Source: Hippophae tibetana
Taxonomy: Eukaryota; Streptophyta; Magnoliopsida; Rosales; Elaeagnaceae
Direction: 5' to 3'
NCBI GenBank assembly: GCA_037013495.1
Contig: CM072807.1
Coordinates: forward strand, 1,585,001-1,649,000
Length of the DNA stretch: 64,000 bases
The translations under genes and the position numbers were made by a program. The notes below the pieces were generated by a model. The model searched no databases. It was given only the letters and a program-made list of their open reading frames with translations, and was not told where the DNA came from. Shown here piece after piece: positions 37,206 to 49,400 of this stretch; position 1 is the stretch's first letter; every line of letters begins with the position of its first letter.

Positions 37206-38712
37206 ATGTTTTCTTCTTCGAACTTCAACCTTCCGAACTTGCGCTCCCCATCCTCGTAGTTGATCGCCGAGGAATCGCCGCACCAGGGACCAGCACATTA
37301 ACAGAGAGTGACGGCGAGGATGACGTTGAGCGGATGGTCGGAAGTCAATATACATAGTCTCCGACGGAACATGATGGACGGTGGAACACTCTGTTATCGC
37401 AGCTTTAGGGCAGTTCGAACACTGCTTAATTGATCGCGGCTGTCCCGTTAATACTCACCTCTTTTCTGGGGTAAGTTCTTTCGATTTTCTTCTCTGGCTT
37501 TCAAATTTTCAAAAGTTTTAAGAATAAAACCGAAAAACAAGATTATTTCAGATTGATGATGCAGAGAGGTTAATGGAGATAGTGAAACAAGCGGCTAAAG
37601 AAGATGCAATGGTGGTTTACACATTAGCTGAATCTTCAATGACAGAATCAGCTAAAAAAGCTTGTAAGCTATGGGGGATACCATCAACGGACATGTTGGG
37701 TCCAATTACAGAGGCCATTGCTTCACATTTGGGTGTTGCACCATCTGGGCTTCCTCGTGGAGCTCCGGGAATGAATTTCCCGCTTTCAGATGAATATTTT
37801 CGACGAATTGAAGCCATTGAGTTTACAATTAAGCAAGATGATGGGGCACTGCCACAGAATTTGCGTAAAGCTGATATTGTGCTTGCTGGGGTGTCCAGAA
37901 CTGGCAAGACTCCATTGTCGATTTATTTGGCTCAAAAAGGATATAAAGTGGCAAATGTGCCAATTGTATTGGGGTTTGAATTGCCAAAGACCCTTTTTGA
38001 GGTTGATCCTGAAAAGGTCATTGCGTTAACTATAAATCCTCTAGTGTTACAAGCAATTAGAAGCGAAAGGGCTAAGAGTTTGGGATTTGGTGAAGGAATG
38101 AGGAGTAATTACTCGGAGATGGATTATGTTAGAGAAGAGCTGGAATTTGCAGGCAGGATTTTTGCAAAGAGCCCTGGATGGCCAGTTATTGGTAAGAATG
38201 TTAGATGTATTGCTTGTGCTACTTTGTTTCAGTTTTATGTGACTATATGATATTGGTATTGAGGCCTAAATTGATCTTGAGTTTTTGAGTTTGAGTTAAA
38301 ATTGGTTCAAAATCTTTCTTTTTGGCTATGTACAGATTAGTTATAGGCATACAGACTATGTAAAGATATGTAAGGGGTACTCATGTCATGTAAAAGCTAT
38401 GTACACACTGTAGACAGCACGATTTGGGAACATTTTTGGCCCAAATCTCCAAAAATATGCTATTTAGGGCCCGAACTCTATGATGTTTGTCTGCATTTTT
38501 TTCCCCTTCATTTGATTGTTTTGATAACACAGACTGTTGAAAGAGTGAACATAACTGTTAGGACAGAAGATTTGAGGAAATTAAGATGTTTTCTCTGCTT
38601 GATTGCAGAAGTATCTGGGAAAGCTCTAGAAGAAACTGCTACTGTTGTGTTAAGGCTTTATCATGACCGTAAGCAGAAGTGCTCAATGCCAAGAATATCT
38701 AAGCGTTACTGA
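37206..38712 (+). pseudogene. RP1: PPDK regulatory protein (RP1-type) with broken first exon
   Basis: PPDK regulatory proteins are bifunctional kinase/phosphorylases of pyruvate,phosphate dikinase in plastid and cytosol. Exon 2 (37552-38191) and exon 3 (38609-38712) encode an intact body, including the P-loop [23 protein letters not shown] and the family C-terminus MPRISKRY. Exon 1 (ends 37470) is damaged. Family-like pieces occur in three frames: a start-like MFSSSNFN at 37206, an acidic linker TESDGEDD near 37302, and SIYIVSDGT followed by an in-frame TGA (37372-37374) where the family has glycine, then TVEHS and [10 protein letters not shown]. So at least two frame changes and one stop precede the intact part. 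A 225-residue product could start at 37573, but it would lack the conserved SDGTGW region. I judge it a pseudogene or truncated copy. Confidence 0.82.
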
Positions 38713-39007
38713 GATTGCAACTGGTTGGTTTCTAGTACTACTATGGTGAATGGTAGACATTATCAATGGTTGTCAACTCGAAACACAAAACACATGTGAC
38801 ACCCCAAATAATAGGTGAGGGTTATCGGCATAGTTGATGTCAGTTATCCGTTGAGTATACTATCAAATGCATTTTGTCGTCTTGATGTCAGTTATGCTAT
38901 GGCTTTAAGGCTCTTTTCCAAAAGGAAGAGCCTAATGTATTGCTGTTGAAATCCTTTGAAGCGATGAAAATGTACATGTCTTGTTGAAGTATGAGGATAT
39001 AGATTTA

Positions 39008-41418
39008 TGTTAAAGAACTCGAGATCCAGTTGGTGTGGGGAGGACTAGACTATCAAGAACATGCCCTTCTATAATTGTGTTTGTTTTTAATTATTATAAT
39101 TTTGTTTTTTTTTGTATAAATAGGTTGTAACATTTGTTTATTCATTATCAATAAAATCATTTCTTACATGGTATGAGATAAAAGGTTATCGTGTCTACAA
39201 TCTAGAAACAAGTAAGACTTTAGTGTCTCGTGATGTTATCTTTCATGAACATGTATTTCCTTATTTCACTTTTGTTATCAACATTCCAACATTATTCACT
39301 CTATTAGAAAATATTATTTATGATAACATACCTAACATTCGTCAATCAACCAATCTAAATATATCACTTCATCATACACCATCTGTCTTTCCAATAATTA
39401 ACTCAAACATTCTTCATCTTCAAAATTCATCCCCAGAAACATCATCATCAATTTTTCCACCACATATGACTCTTCTAATACCAGTCATACATAGGTTTCG
39501 TTGATCCACCAATGTTCTTAGTTACCTTCAAAAATATCATGTAGAAGCTTCATTGCCTTCTCGGTCCTTCCCTTCGTCTAATTCAACATCATCCAATGAC
39601 AAAGGTACTTCTCATTCTCTATCTCATGTACTTATGATCAATTATCACCTGCACATCGTGCCTTTGCTACTTCTATTTCCATTCTCAGGGAACCAACTAC
39701 CTTTGCTTAAGCTTTCAACGATCCAAAATGGCGGCTTGTCATGAAACAAGAACTAGATGCTCTTGAAACTAATGACACTTGAACGTTTCAACAACTTCCT
39801 CCAAACAAGAAACCAGTTGGTTGTAAATGGGTCTACAAAATCAAGTATAATCTTGATGGCTCTGTGGAACGATACAAGGCTCGGTTAGTGGCCAAATGAT
39901 ACAGTCAGATTGAAGGTTTTGACTACCAAGAAAATTTTGCACCAGTACCCAAACTTGTCACTATTCGGCTTCTTCTTGCTGTTGTTGCTATTCAAAATTG
40001 GCATCTTCGATAACTCGATGTCAACAATGCTTTTCTCTATGGTGATTTTCATGAAGATGTCTACATGTCCCTTCCATCTGGATTCGGACGAAAGGGGGAA
40101 ACACGAGTATGTAAGCTACACAAATCTTTGTATGGACTTAAACAAGCCTCACGACAATGGTTTATCAAGCTATCAACAACACTTAAGCTAGCTTGTTTTT
40201 AACCAATCCAAGTATGATCACTCATTATTCGTCCGAACCCGTGATAATTTCTTCTCTGCTCTTCTTGTCTATGTAGATGATATAATCATAACAGGAAACA
40301 CAATGTACAAGACATTGAAGAAACTAAGAATCATCTCATGCGACAATTTAAGCTTAAAGATCTCGGTGAATTAAAGTATTTTTTGGGCATAGAAGTTTCA
40401 CGTTCCAGGAAGGGAATTGTTCTGTCACAACGCAAGTACACACTTGAAATATTAGAGGACATGGGTTATCTTGGTGCCAAATCTGCCAATTCACCTATGG
40501 AACAAAAATTATCCCTTAGTAAGGTTGAAAGGGAATTCATCAATAATCCCACATCCTATCGAAGACTTGTTGGGATATTAATATACTTGATCATCACAAG
40601 ACCTGACTTAGTGTATATCGTGCACATTCTCAGTCAATATATGAATAAACCACGTCAATCACATTTGGAAGCAGCTCAACGAGTGCTACGATATGTCAAG
40701 AACACACCAACGCAATGTCTCTTTTTCTCAACAACTAGTTCATTACAACTAAATGCTTTTTGTGACGCAGATTGGGCTAAATGCACAAATACACGACGAT
40801 TAACCATAGTATATTGTATGTTTCTTGGAAACTCGCTAATTTCTTAGAAGACTAAGAAACAAAATACGGTATCACGATCAAGTGCAAAAGCAGAATACCG
40901 CTTTATGGCAACAACATGTTGCGAAGTAACCTGGTTACGATACATTTTGGATCATTTAAGTATCAAACACTCTCAACCAACCAAGTTATATTGTGACAAT
41001 CAAGCAGCTCTTCACATTGCATCAAATCCAGTGTTTCATGAACGAACCAAACACATAGAGATCGATTGTCATCTAGTAAGAGAAAAGATTCAGGTTGAAA
41101 TGATCAAGATTTATCATATCTATACATTAGAGCAACTAGCAGATATATTTATCAAATCCCTGATTTTTCACCGTTTTTAAGTTTATTTAACAACTTAGGA
41201 ATAATTAACATATATTCCAACTTGAGGGAGAATGTTAAAGAACTCGAGATTCAACTGGTGACGACTAACACAACAACTAAAAACAATCACCAATAAATTG
41301 GTGAGGAGTAACAAACTGTTCATGTTCTTTCATAATTATATTTGTTTTTAATTATTATAATTTTATTTTTTTTATAAATAAATTTTAAACATTCGTTTAT
41401 TCATAATTAATAAAACAA
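39008..41418 (+). mobile_element. Internally deleted Ty1/copia element
   Basis: The left LTR (39008-~39168) and right LTR (41233-~41418) start TGTTAAAGAACTCGAGAT and share a TTTGTTTTTAATTATTATAA block and a (T)ATAAATA region. The right one carries ~25 bp more. TGGTATGAGAT after the left LTR is a mutated initiator-Met primer-binding site. CTTGAGGGAGAA before the right LTR is the purine tract. ATTTA flanks both ends (overlapping the terminal base on the right), fitting a target duplication. The primer-binding site runs straight into the last part of integrase, so Gag, protease and most of integrase are gone. It sits ~300 bp downstream of the PPDK regulatory-protein locus. Confidence 0.85.
39186..41180 (+). 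pseudogene. Copia integrase tail, RT and RNase H relic
   Basis: Plus-strand pieces in shifting frames match copia Pol in order: SRDVIFHEHVFPY (integrase end, 39223), an RT core with multiple frameshifts (39780-40330), LKDLGELKYFLGIEVSRS (RT thumb, ~40345), and RNase H pieces FCDADWAKC and [15 protein letters not shown] (40760-41080). The RT catalytic YVDDIII is visible near 40270. Stops and frameshifts disable it. Confidence 0.85.
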
Positions 41419-42681
41419 ATTTTTATCATTTATATTTCCATTGAGAATAGAAATTGAGTATTCCCCTCGAAATTCACGAGTTTGAGTTATTCCGCTGGAA
41501 TAGAATCATGTAAATGTTAAACAATGTTTCCGTACTATATTTTGCTGAATGGGCAAATAGTATTGATAAAATAAAAGGCTAGTCTTCTACTCCCTCTCTT
41601 TCTTCCAAAGCATCTTCTTGAAACCAGTAAGAGATCTCATCAATTGGAAATTGCAGAGGATGGCTCTGTTAAAAAGAACGGAGGGGGATAATATAGTGTT
41701 GAATTTACTGTTGAAGCTGCAATTCTCTGTGGGGAAACAGTTGAATTAAGTATTAATGATAACCGAAAATTTTCAATTTTCAATTTATTTTTGTTATTTT
41801 TTTTAATTGATTATTTTTCTTATTGAAATGTTAATGAATTAACTAAAAATTAATATTTGATTAAAATATTTAAGTCATTGCAAGTGAAGAAAATATTCTT
41901 ATAAATAAGATAATATTGTCATAAGTTTGTGTGTTTTGTACCTGATTTAAATTTTTGATTAAATTTATCAATTTTTGAAAATAATTATTGATTAAAAGAC
42001 ATTTTAGTAATAAAAGTAGCGAATTAAATAAAAAAATATTAAAAATAATAAATTAACCAAAGGAATATTTTATGTTAATTATGTTTTTTTTACCGAACTT
42101 TCAAATTACATCATGGAATTTCATTATTCTGAGCAATAGTAAGAATGGTTATTTTAATAGCAATAAAAATTATTATTCTGAAACTAACAATTTGTTTTTA
42201 CGAAGATAAAGGTTTCAAAAGTGCGCGTGCAATATATGAATTCTTTATTGTGTTTAGCGATTGTTCTGGTTCACTCTTTCTTCTGTACACTTACATTAAA
42301 GCCAGCCAACATATATTGACAAAAAGGGCCAGTCCGTTGAACTGGGATTTGCTAACTGAACAATCAAAAAAGAGAGCATGGGTCATGGGATTTAACGAGG
42401 AAAAAGCAAAAGTGAACTTTCTTATCTTCCACCAAACTTTGTAAAGCAAATCATATGTTATAAAAAAAGAACAGCCCCATCATGTGTTGTGATAAATCTC
42501 ATGATATCATCATCCATTTACATAAAGTAGTAGATTCCTCTTGCAATTATCATTTCTATAATATTTTGTAATAAGCCTCACATCTCTGTTTTCTCAAGCC
42601 ATTTGGAAATTTTATTTTCAAAAGTGGATTCTCTATATCTTCTGTGCATAATTTTCTAAGAGAAATAGTTCAGCTGTATCA
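41419..42681. other. Intergenic DNA, no recognised gene
   Basis: A GC-richer patch at 41580-41760 has a short open stretch (LEIAEDGSVKKNGGG, then EFTVEAAILCGETVELS after a stop). It could be a gene fragment, but I do not recognise it. The rest is AT-rich. Confidence 0.4.
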
Positions 42682-45600
42682 TTACTGCTGCTGCTGCTGC
42701 CAATCAATACCAATTTCATCACTACTATTATACCTCACTAAAAGGGTTAAGAATATCAGCAACATTGTTCCCATGCTTGACCTGTCAACACAAATAATAA
42801 TATTTAAGTTAAATTGAAAATAAATAAAGAGCATCTTATAGTTTCTGCATAATTGATCTTTAGGTGCGAAATCTAGGGTGCTTATAGGCACGCTTAAGTG
42901 GCAAGAAATAAAGTGATCTTACCAAAAAAGGTAGGATATAACACAATTCCCTTAGTGAGATTGATTAATATATAACACATTATTTTCAGAAATATACTTT
43001 AAAATACATGCTTTTATTGTAAAAATTAATGAAGCACCACTCAAAAATAATTTTAATAATTTTATGAGAAACACTTTATTAATTGTTTTTAAATCAGTTT
43101 TATAACTAATTTACCTCATTTTAAATAAGTTTTTTAAAAGTACAAATGTTATTTCTCAAAGTTTTAAAATTAAACATTTCTCTTTTAGACATCAAATGCT
43201 ATTAAAAATGTTTTGATCGATTTAAAAACACTTAAATCCAAAATAAAAATTGTTCCAAAAGTGTATTTGAAGTTCGAACTTACATGGTAGCAAAAAAACA
43301 TAGAACTCTCTTGGGATCAAGACTCCATGGAGGAGGAGATCGTCTAAAGCTGTTTCTCCGAGCATAGCATTTGCCATCAGTGTTGGTGCTTATGCTGCCG
43401 GTTGTGATGGTGATTTGATGATGAACTTGTGGTGGGCTGCCCAAATTATCAGTGGTTTCTACCGCCAAAGCTGAGGACTTTTCTGGTGTGCTGGACCCTA
43501 CAAGAGTAGCTGCACGTCAATAATCCTATCCATTACTCGACACCATATAGCCATATGCATCTAAAATAATATGTGACAATAATAATTTCGTAATCAAATT
43601 TTCAATAAACTCAATACCCTGTGGTCCTAAATATAGAGTGCCAACAAAGAAACATACTTATTATCTTATCATTATTCATTATCTGTACCAAATTAACCCA
43701 AACTCATGATTCGATTCTTTTGTTTCAAATGATAGATTCAGATAGATATATGAATGATAACAGAATGATTCAATGTAATTTTGTGTTTGATTTGACTATT
43801 ATTGTATAATAAAATATAAAATATTTTAATAAGTGTATTAATACTCCTTTTAGTAACTTCAAAAATAGGTTAAAATGATCTATTTTTCACACATTTACAC
43901 AATCATTTATTATTTTTCTTATTTTATTTGAATTAAAAATAAAAAAAACTCTTATTTTTTAATTTTATTTTATCTATAATTTTATAAACTTTATAAATTT
44001 TATTTTAATATTTATTATTATTTTAATTCCCATATTTAAACAAAAATAGTTATAATAATATTTTTTTTATTTCTATTACTATTATTATTATTATTATTAT
44101 CATTTTTATCACATTTTTATTCTACTGATCAAATATTAACTAAAAGTATTGCTTGATATTTAGGAAAAGAGGGAAAAAAAGAGAGACTCAAAATCCATTT
44201 CTACGACGAGTACCATTAGTCATCTGCTTCCACGTTTAATTAATTAATTCACCAGTTTTCTAGTTGAATTTCACTGTCACAACCGATAATTTTGACAACT
44301 TTGATGATTTTTTTTTTAGAAAATTATAAAAAATAAAAATCTTATAAATTATAAATTTGTTATTTTTGTTATCTTCTTTAAATAAAAATTTGATAGCTAG
44401 ACGCCTAGAGTTACTCCCCTTTACTATTAAAAAAGTTTTAGTTTATCAGACTATGCTTATGAAAATTTTAACAAATTTGATTTAGAAGCTAAGAATATTT
44501 TAAATAAAATCAATGTGAAATGTGATAATGATTTGTTATGATTAAAAAAATGGAATATTACATATTTGTTATTTTGTCAAAGGTTTAGTTGTAACAGATT
44601 ATCAACGGCTCATATATATTATCTAAATGTCCACAAAGTTAATTAATGGAATCGTGTAAACAAAGTCAAAACTATTATTTTTTTTTCCTTTTTCTTTCCC
44701 TTCTATGTGAGTCCCAGTAATTAGATGGGTTGAAACTAACTAAAAACTAAACTAATTCCGCCTACAAAAAAAAAAAAAAACAAACAATAAAATGTCAGCA
44801 TAAATAGTTCATGATATGAAGTATAATTAATAGATTTGTACAATTTATATAAAAGGAAGAGTTGCACCGAAAGTTTGATACATTAAATTATTCCTCTTAT
44901 CTTTGTAAAAAATATATATATTATTTTAATAATTTTTTATTTAAAATATTATTAATTTATATAAAGTAAGTAAAATTGATTAAAATACGAGTTTTTAATA
45001 ATAAAAATAAAAATAAAATTTAATATAAATATTTTCAAAAAAAATAAACAATAATAAAATTTAGACAAATAATAAGTTAAATATATATTTTAATTTTTAA
45101 TAAAAATTAAAAATTTATAAAACATTAAAATAAAACGTGTCATAATTAAAATTATTAAAAATAAATATTTTGTGAAAATTTTCATAATATTTATATTTTA
45201 ATTGAGTTTAATGACTTGACAAAAAAATAATTCTATTTTTAATTTGAGAAAATAAATGATATAAATAATTTAATTTAAAATATTGTTATGATTTTTTTAT
45301 ATAAAAAAATGGTTAATCAAACTTTAACAAATTATAAAAAAAAATAGTTGATGCAAATAAAAAAATAAAAATAGAGAAAATGTTTTAACCTCTTGGCGAA
45401 GGTCCACCTGCACCTAGTGCAGAATCCTTCTCAGATGGTAGAATAATAGAAGCGACCTTATTTTCTGACAAGCGTTGAGTTCCTTTCCGCGATGGAGTCC
45501 TCTGCATCTTTTTCAACGTAAAATTTGTCAGAATCAATGAAAAACAATAAAGTTTTAAAAATAAATAAATTGATCTTTTATTGTAATAAATAAACGGTTT

Positions 45601-46430
45601 AAATTGCTTATTTACATTAAAAATTCCAATAATGTTTAGAGATTGACTACTAGGAGCTGAAAATATAAGGTGATAAATTACAATGTTTCGAGGAAGACAT
45701 TCGATTATAGTGGCAGGCAGCATAGACGAAGGAAAATGATATTTTCGTAGTAAAAAAAATTAATGTTATAACAATTTAAAATTTATGTTCATAATTTAAT
45801 ATAAAGAAAAATATATTTTTTTATCTATCGTAAAAATAATATTTAAATTATGTACTTATTTTTTATAATAATTTAAGATTATCGTTAAGAAAAAATAACT
45901 TCAGATACACAAAAATAATTCTATTTTATTTTTTAATTTTTTATAGCAAGATAGTTAAATTGTTATAAAAAATATATTATTTTTAAAAACTAACTAAAAC
46001 ATTTACTGTATTAATTCAAAAAAAAATCTTATTTAATTATAGGATAATGATATCAACTTCTGTTTTAGGAAAATATGCATTCATCTTCTTAAATATTATA
46101 ATTTAATTAATATTTTATTGATAAATAAATTCATAATTATTTTATCATCGTGTGCATGCCCAATTTTTACTCCAACCTACAACAACTTATGGATATTCCA
46201 ACTGTAAAACCCATGGTTTCAGAAAACGTACAAGGAGAATTATCGCCCAAAAAAAGAGAAGGAAAAATGCATTTCTTATTGCCCAGAAAAAATTAAAAAA
46301 AAAAATAACTTACTGTGATTCTTGAATTAGCAGTAACATCTCTATCATTGGCATGAGAGAAACTTTCCAAATCGATTGCAAAGCTATCTTCAGATTTATC
46401 TGTTGAAACAGAGAATTTCTCTGAACCCAT
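42682..46430 (-). CDS. Small plant protein with C-terminal membrane segment, function unknown (4 exons)
   Basis: Exons 46430-46314, 45507-45390, 43497-43284 and 42781-42682 join through GT-AG sites without phase conflict to give 549 bp, or 182 residues. The N-terminus is hydrophilic and Ser/Asp-rich (MGSEKFSVSTDKSEDS). A basic middle follows (RTPSRKGTQRLSE), then a Ser/Thr-rich stretch. A segment CYARRNSFRRSPPPWSLDP leads into a hydrophobic span (RVLCFFATMSSMGTMLLIFL) that should cross a membrane. The end is acidic and finishes in five glutamines from a (CTG)5 tract. The WSLDPKRV-plus-hydrophobic arrangement seems familiar from unannotated plant membrane proteins, but I cannot assign a function. 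The exon model is inferred from splice signals and phase only; a 5' non-coding exon may exist upstream. Confidence 0.65.
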
Positions 46431-49400
46431 TATTTCTGGAAATCCATAAACCTCCAGAGAAGCAGAAGATTATTAATTCCTGAAAGAGAATTTGAAATTC
46501 CAATAGAGAGATATGAGAGAGTTGTTTAGTTTTGTTTTTTTCGATAAGCAGTTGCTTAGTTTTTGTTTGTTTTCTAGGAAAAATCTAGTGGGTAAAGACC
46601 AAATAAAGAAAATTTATTCCGCAGTTTTTATTTCGAACAAATTGACATATCGATCCGCGCAAACAAAAATAAAGAAAAAATATAATGATATTAATACAAT
46701 ATAAATTATTATTTGTATAAAAATATTTTTCATTTCATCTATTTTTATCATCACCTGAAAAGAAAGAGAAATGTATAGTACTTTTTCTCTATTTATATTA
46801 TTAGCATGTATAAACATATATACTTGATAATAATTCCTTCCAGATAAATAACAGAACTTGCAGGAAAATTCAAAAAGTCCAATGTAACAGTTATTTTTTT
46901 AAGCAAGTAATAAATGAAAATGAAGAAAAATAAAAAAAATCCCAGAACACCAACGCTTACCAAATTATGACTTTCTTCATTCCTGAAATTTCCAAGCAAA
47001 AGAAAAAAAGAAAAAAGAAGAAGAATATGAAAACCAAAGAGAGAGATGGATAGGATTTTACCGATTTATCAAAGTCTTCAGAAATTGCGTATCAATGGGT
47101 AAAGGAGATATCTATTCAATTCGTGATTGGCGTTAAAAATAAAATAAAAAATCAAATCCTAATGAGTAAAAAAATACGAGGAATTAACATAAATAAAGAA
47201 ATCAAATGAGACGTAAGGAACAAACCTCAAAAGACGTTTCATTCAACATCCAATTGACGAATTTTTCTTTTGGGTCATTGCTTATACGTGAAGACCCCGA
47301 AACAGAAAGATGATTATTTTTTCTCCTCCTTAATTCTTCAAAAGTGGGTGCTCAAATCTTCAATAGACCCTATTCTCCGTTTGATCAAAAATAAAATATA
47401 AATCATAAAAATGAGATCTCTGATTATTTATTTATTTTTTGGGAAAAATATATATATGGGATTTTGAAACAAATCAAAAAAGAGGGTACAATCAGTAACA
47501 ACTCTGGGTTAGTTTATCTAATGAAAAAATAATCACTGAAAGCAGAAGAACAGAGTAAGAGAAAATCAGGAAGGCTGGGTCATGGAGGAAGAGAAGAGAC
47601 AGAACAATTATGAATGGAAGTGATCATACGTTGGGTGGCTATAAAGAAATAAACAGCAGCAATTGGAATGCTTGATTAGCATCCGTGAGTTGATTAGTTG
47701 TACATTACTCATATTTAAATAAAAAATAATTAATTACTACTCCATTTTATTATATTATATTTAAAATGGGTATATATATATTACTCATCGAAATTTGAAT
47801 ACGAAATTTTCTACATATTTAAGTATATTACAAATTATTTAAACACAATATTATTAGAAAATTAGCAATTTTTTTACTCAAAATTATACATATATTAAAC
47901 AATAAATCACATATAAAAACTTTAGCAATTTTACTTTGTCTCAATTAAAGAATTGTTTTTTTAATAACAATAATAATAAAAAATGATTTATAAAGTGTAC
48001 ATGAGTGGAGAAGGTAGGTTGGTGCCTAAGTACCACCTATAAATTATATAGATTTATATTGAAGCATCAAATAAACTCTCGTAAATTATCTTTGTCGCTA
48101 TGAGTTTGCGCTTTACCATACATGACTCATTGGCTCATAAGCGTATGGTATTTTTGATTTTCTATACCTTTCTTTAATTTTTAATTTTTTTTGGGTGAGA
48201 AATATTTATATTATAGGACCATACGAGGAAGCATTTTCAATTAATTACCTTTTAACTTTCCACCGAATATTCATTTTAGCCGGTAATTGGACAAAGTGTA
48301 TTAGTTTTTGAAAATGAGTCACTTAGTTTTAGTTTTTTTTTGGAATGAAATATTAGTTTACATATAAGATGTCTAAAATGAATTAAACTTTCATGTTTTT
48401 AAAATTAATATATTAAATTATCACAAAAAATTATTAAACTTAAATACTCTAATTACAAAAGATATTCAACTTCTCCCCATATTTGTCTCTTTTCATTTTT
48501 AAAGGTGCCTTAAAGCCTCACAAAATAATTATAAATACTCTTAAAACTAAATTAAAATTATATAAAATAAATTTTAAAATTCATTATAATAAAATTAACA
48601 CTTAATAATATTAAATGATGTCGAAGTTGTCAGAGTTCAACTTAAACAACATATAATGCAAAATTTTATAAATAATAATATATATATTGTGGTTATAAAT
48701 TTATATATTTTATAAATGTTATTTGAATTAATTACGTTTTATGGTCACAATGTATAGGAAAAATTTATAAAAACATTTAAAATATTTATTTTATTGTTAT
48801 TATGTCCATAATGTATGGATAACGTTAAACACATATTCAACATGCTCATTATAGTCTCATTATATGTGCAAATGAACAATTTAGTGTCATAATCTTTGAG
48901 TTTAATACATATAGGTATGTTGTTTTTGAAAATTAGGTACTATAAGTATTCATTTTTAATATTTTTGATGAATTATAAATACTTATTTTAATAAATTATT
49001 AGACTAATAGTGTTTACTTTTTATAATAAAGTGACTGATATTATCTAACTTATAAATTAATGGATTAAAGTATTTAGTTTAACAATTATTAATTATAGAA
49101 CAAATGTAATCATTTAATAAAATTATAGGACATTTTAACTATTTTTTATTATGTTAAAACTAATGTTATAATACTTTGTTTTAAATGATATTATATATTT
49201 AAGTTACATTATATTTATAAATTTTATTTTTAAAAATATTAATAGATGTTTATCATTTATACAATAATATTAAAATTTAAATAATGGTCTTGAAATTATT
49301 TTTTGTTTATTTATTTATTTTTGGTCTTAAAATTACAATTAGCGTGCAAAATACGGTTATTTGACTATATATATATATATATATATTCTATGATTTTTGG

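Noticed and set aside
37573-38250. 225-codon ORF as a complete PPDK regulatory gene
   Set aside because: The frame runs past the GT donor at 38192 into the intron and lacks the conserved N-terminal part. The exon model with 38609-38712 fits the family better.
41600-41760. Possible coding exon (EFTVEAAILCGETVELS)
   Set aside because: A stop interrupts the frame and no splice partner or family could be found. Kept only as a note on the intergenic stretch.
42145-42444. 99-codon plus-strand ORF
   Set aside because: No similarity, no splice or promoter context, AT-rich codons. Probably chance.
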